Below, piece after piece: positions 63,620 through 64,000 of a DNA stretch of 64,000 bases. Location of the stretch: assembly GCA_002102225.1 (NCBI GenBank), contig LQPB01000030.1, positions 42,089 through 106,088 of the forward strand, written 5' to 3'. This stretch comes from Mycobacterium interjectum (lineage in GTDB: Bacteria; Actinomycetota; Actinomycetes; Mycobacteriales; Mycobacteriaceae). Position 1 is the stretch's first letter. Every line of letters begins with the position of its first letter. The notes under the pieces were generated by a model. It did not search any database and was not told where the DNA came from. It saw only the letters and a list, made by a program, of their open reading frames with translations. The position numbers and the translations under genes are program-made.

Positions 63620-63666
63620 TGGAGCCTAGGGGAATCGAACCCCTGACACCCGCCTTGCAAAGGCGA
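63620..63666 (-). pseudogene. 3' half of tRNA-Ala (UGC), likely attachment-site remnant
   Basis: Reading the minus strand, CGCC-TTTGCAA-GGCG forms the anticodon arm with UGC. The T arm AGGGG-TTCGATT-CCCCT and the acceptor 3' strand AGGCTCC plus A follow. The 5' half is absent: upstream of 63666 there is no complementary GGAGCCT/GGGGCCT and no D arm. H37Rv has tRNA-Ala(UGC) next to Rv0008c, so this is the expected locus, split. Confidence 0.8.
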
Positions 63667-64000
63667 ATCATACTGCAGCTCAGGGGCTTACAGCGTGGTT
63701 GAAGTGCGAAAAGACACAACTGTAGTTAACAGTAGTTATCTGTAACTGTGGTCAAATTGTGGCCATAAAGTGGCCGCGTTCGCGCAGGTCTGGTCCTAAC
63801 CTCCAACCCTGTGATTCTTGCGTGATGTCGACGTGGCCATCTCCCCAGGGCACCTTTGACATGGGCGTGACTCAGCGGCCAGCTTGGGCACGGCTCGTGC
63901 TCGTTGTCCAGTCCCGCCGAAGCTGTCGCCTGCCAGGGTGATGGGACCTCTGGTTTGCCATGAGCATGGGACCGGGTTGTTCCGGTTGTAGGCCGTGTGT
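63667..64000. mobile_element. Probable left edge of an element integrated in tRNA-Ala
   Basis: The 334 bp beyond the tRNA fragment carry no convincing gene. They contain repeated GTAGTTA(A/T)C-type sequences at ~63722-63747 and TGTGGCC/AGTGGCC repeats at ~63755-63776, resembling integrase arm-type sites. Base composition is lower in GC than the chromosome at 63700-63780. The element would continue past the window, where the complete tRNA-Ala should lie. Confidence 0.5.

Noticed and set aside
63616..63670. 3' end of tmRNA (ssrA)
   Set aside because: The segment includes a proper anticodon arm with UGC and lacks tmRNA sequence upstream.
63759..63941. 60-codon frame in the element edge
   Set aside because: No motif, no ribosome-binding site and Arg/Ser-rich composition typical of a chance frame.

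Overview
The window is a GC-rich mycobacterial chromosome segment close to the replication origin. From dnaB at about 7.5 kb to cwsA at about 61.4 kb the order of core genes matches, in inverted orientation, the M. tuberculosis H37Rv block from Rv0058 back to Rv0008c. Calls made by recalled homology to H37Rv are named as such. The accessory content (fused HadA/HadB-type dehydratase, intein-free dnaB, extra lipid-modifying operon) suggests a slow-growing non-tuberculosis species such as a member of the M. avium complex; the species is an inference.

Layout. 1-6.1 kb: accessory genes (multicopper oxidase cut by the window edge, GtrA-like membrane protein, diguanylate cyclase, an emfourin-like fusion protein, HadAB-type dehydratase, class A beta-lactamase-fold hydrolase). 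6.1-9.7 kb: replication and ribosome genes rpsF-ssb-rpsR-rplI, then dnaB after a 533-bp gap that holds DnaA-box-like and LexA-box-like sites. 9.8-18.1 kb: DJ-1/PfpI protein, GT87-like membrane mannosyltransferase, ponA1, DUF5318, DUF1707 protein, PadR regulator and ino1. 18.2-22.5 kb: a tightly packed four-gene accessory operon (F420/LLM ketoreductase-like, sulfotransferase, TIM-barrel, DUF1214). 22.6-32 kb: Rv0045c/44c/43c homologues, an inserted amino-acid ABC transporter with fused binding protein and permease, MarR, SDR, leuS. 32-37.5 kb: mtc28, small membrane protein, BASS transporter, YqgE, MFS, mycothiol-dependent-type enzyme. 37.5-43.7 kb: the Rv0023-Rv0029 type VII-associated cluster, with an NlpC/P60 hydrolase, an EspC-like protein, repeated helical domains and a 47-residue small gene, followed by whiB5. 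43.7-47.7 kb: acyl-CoA dehydrogenase, pirin, GNAT, YdeI, VOC and glutathione peroxidase. 47.8-57.9 kb: tRNA-Leu, then the cell-wall/signalling operon fhaA-fhaB-pstP-rodA-pbpA-pknA-pknB, mostly joined by 4-bp overlaps. 57.9-61.4 kb: trpG, DUF881 protein, crgA, PH-domain protein, ppiA, cwsA. 61.4-64 kb: P450, TetR, a small gene and the 3' half of a tRNA-Ala, which looks like the attachment site of an integrated element continuing past the window.

How the parts work together. PonA1, RodA, PbpA, CrgA, CwsA, PknA/B, PstP and the FHA proteins together build and regulate polar and septal peptidoglycan. DnaB, Ssb and the r-proteins link replication and growth. A recurring feature is a TANNNT -10 box placed 6-9 nt before an ATG or GTG, predicting leaderless mRNAs for at least fifteen genes here. 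This helped choose start codons and supports one very small gene.
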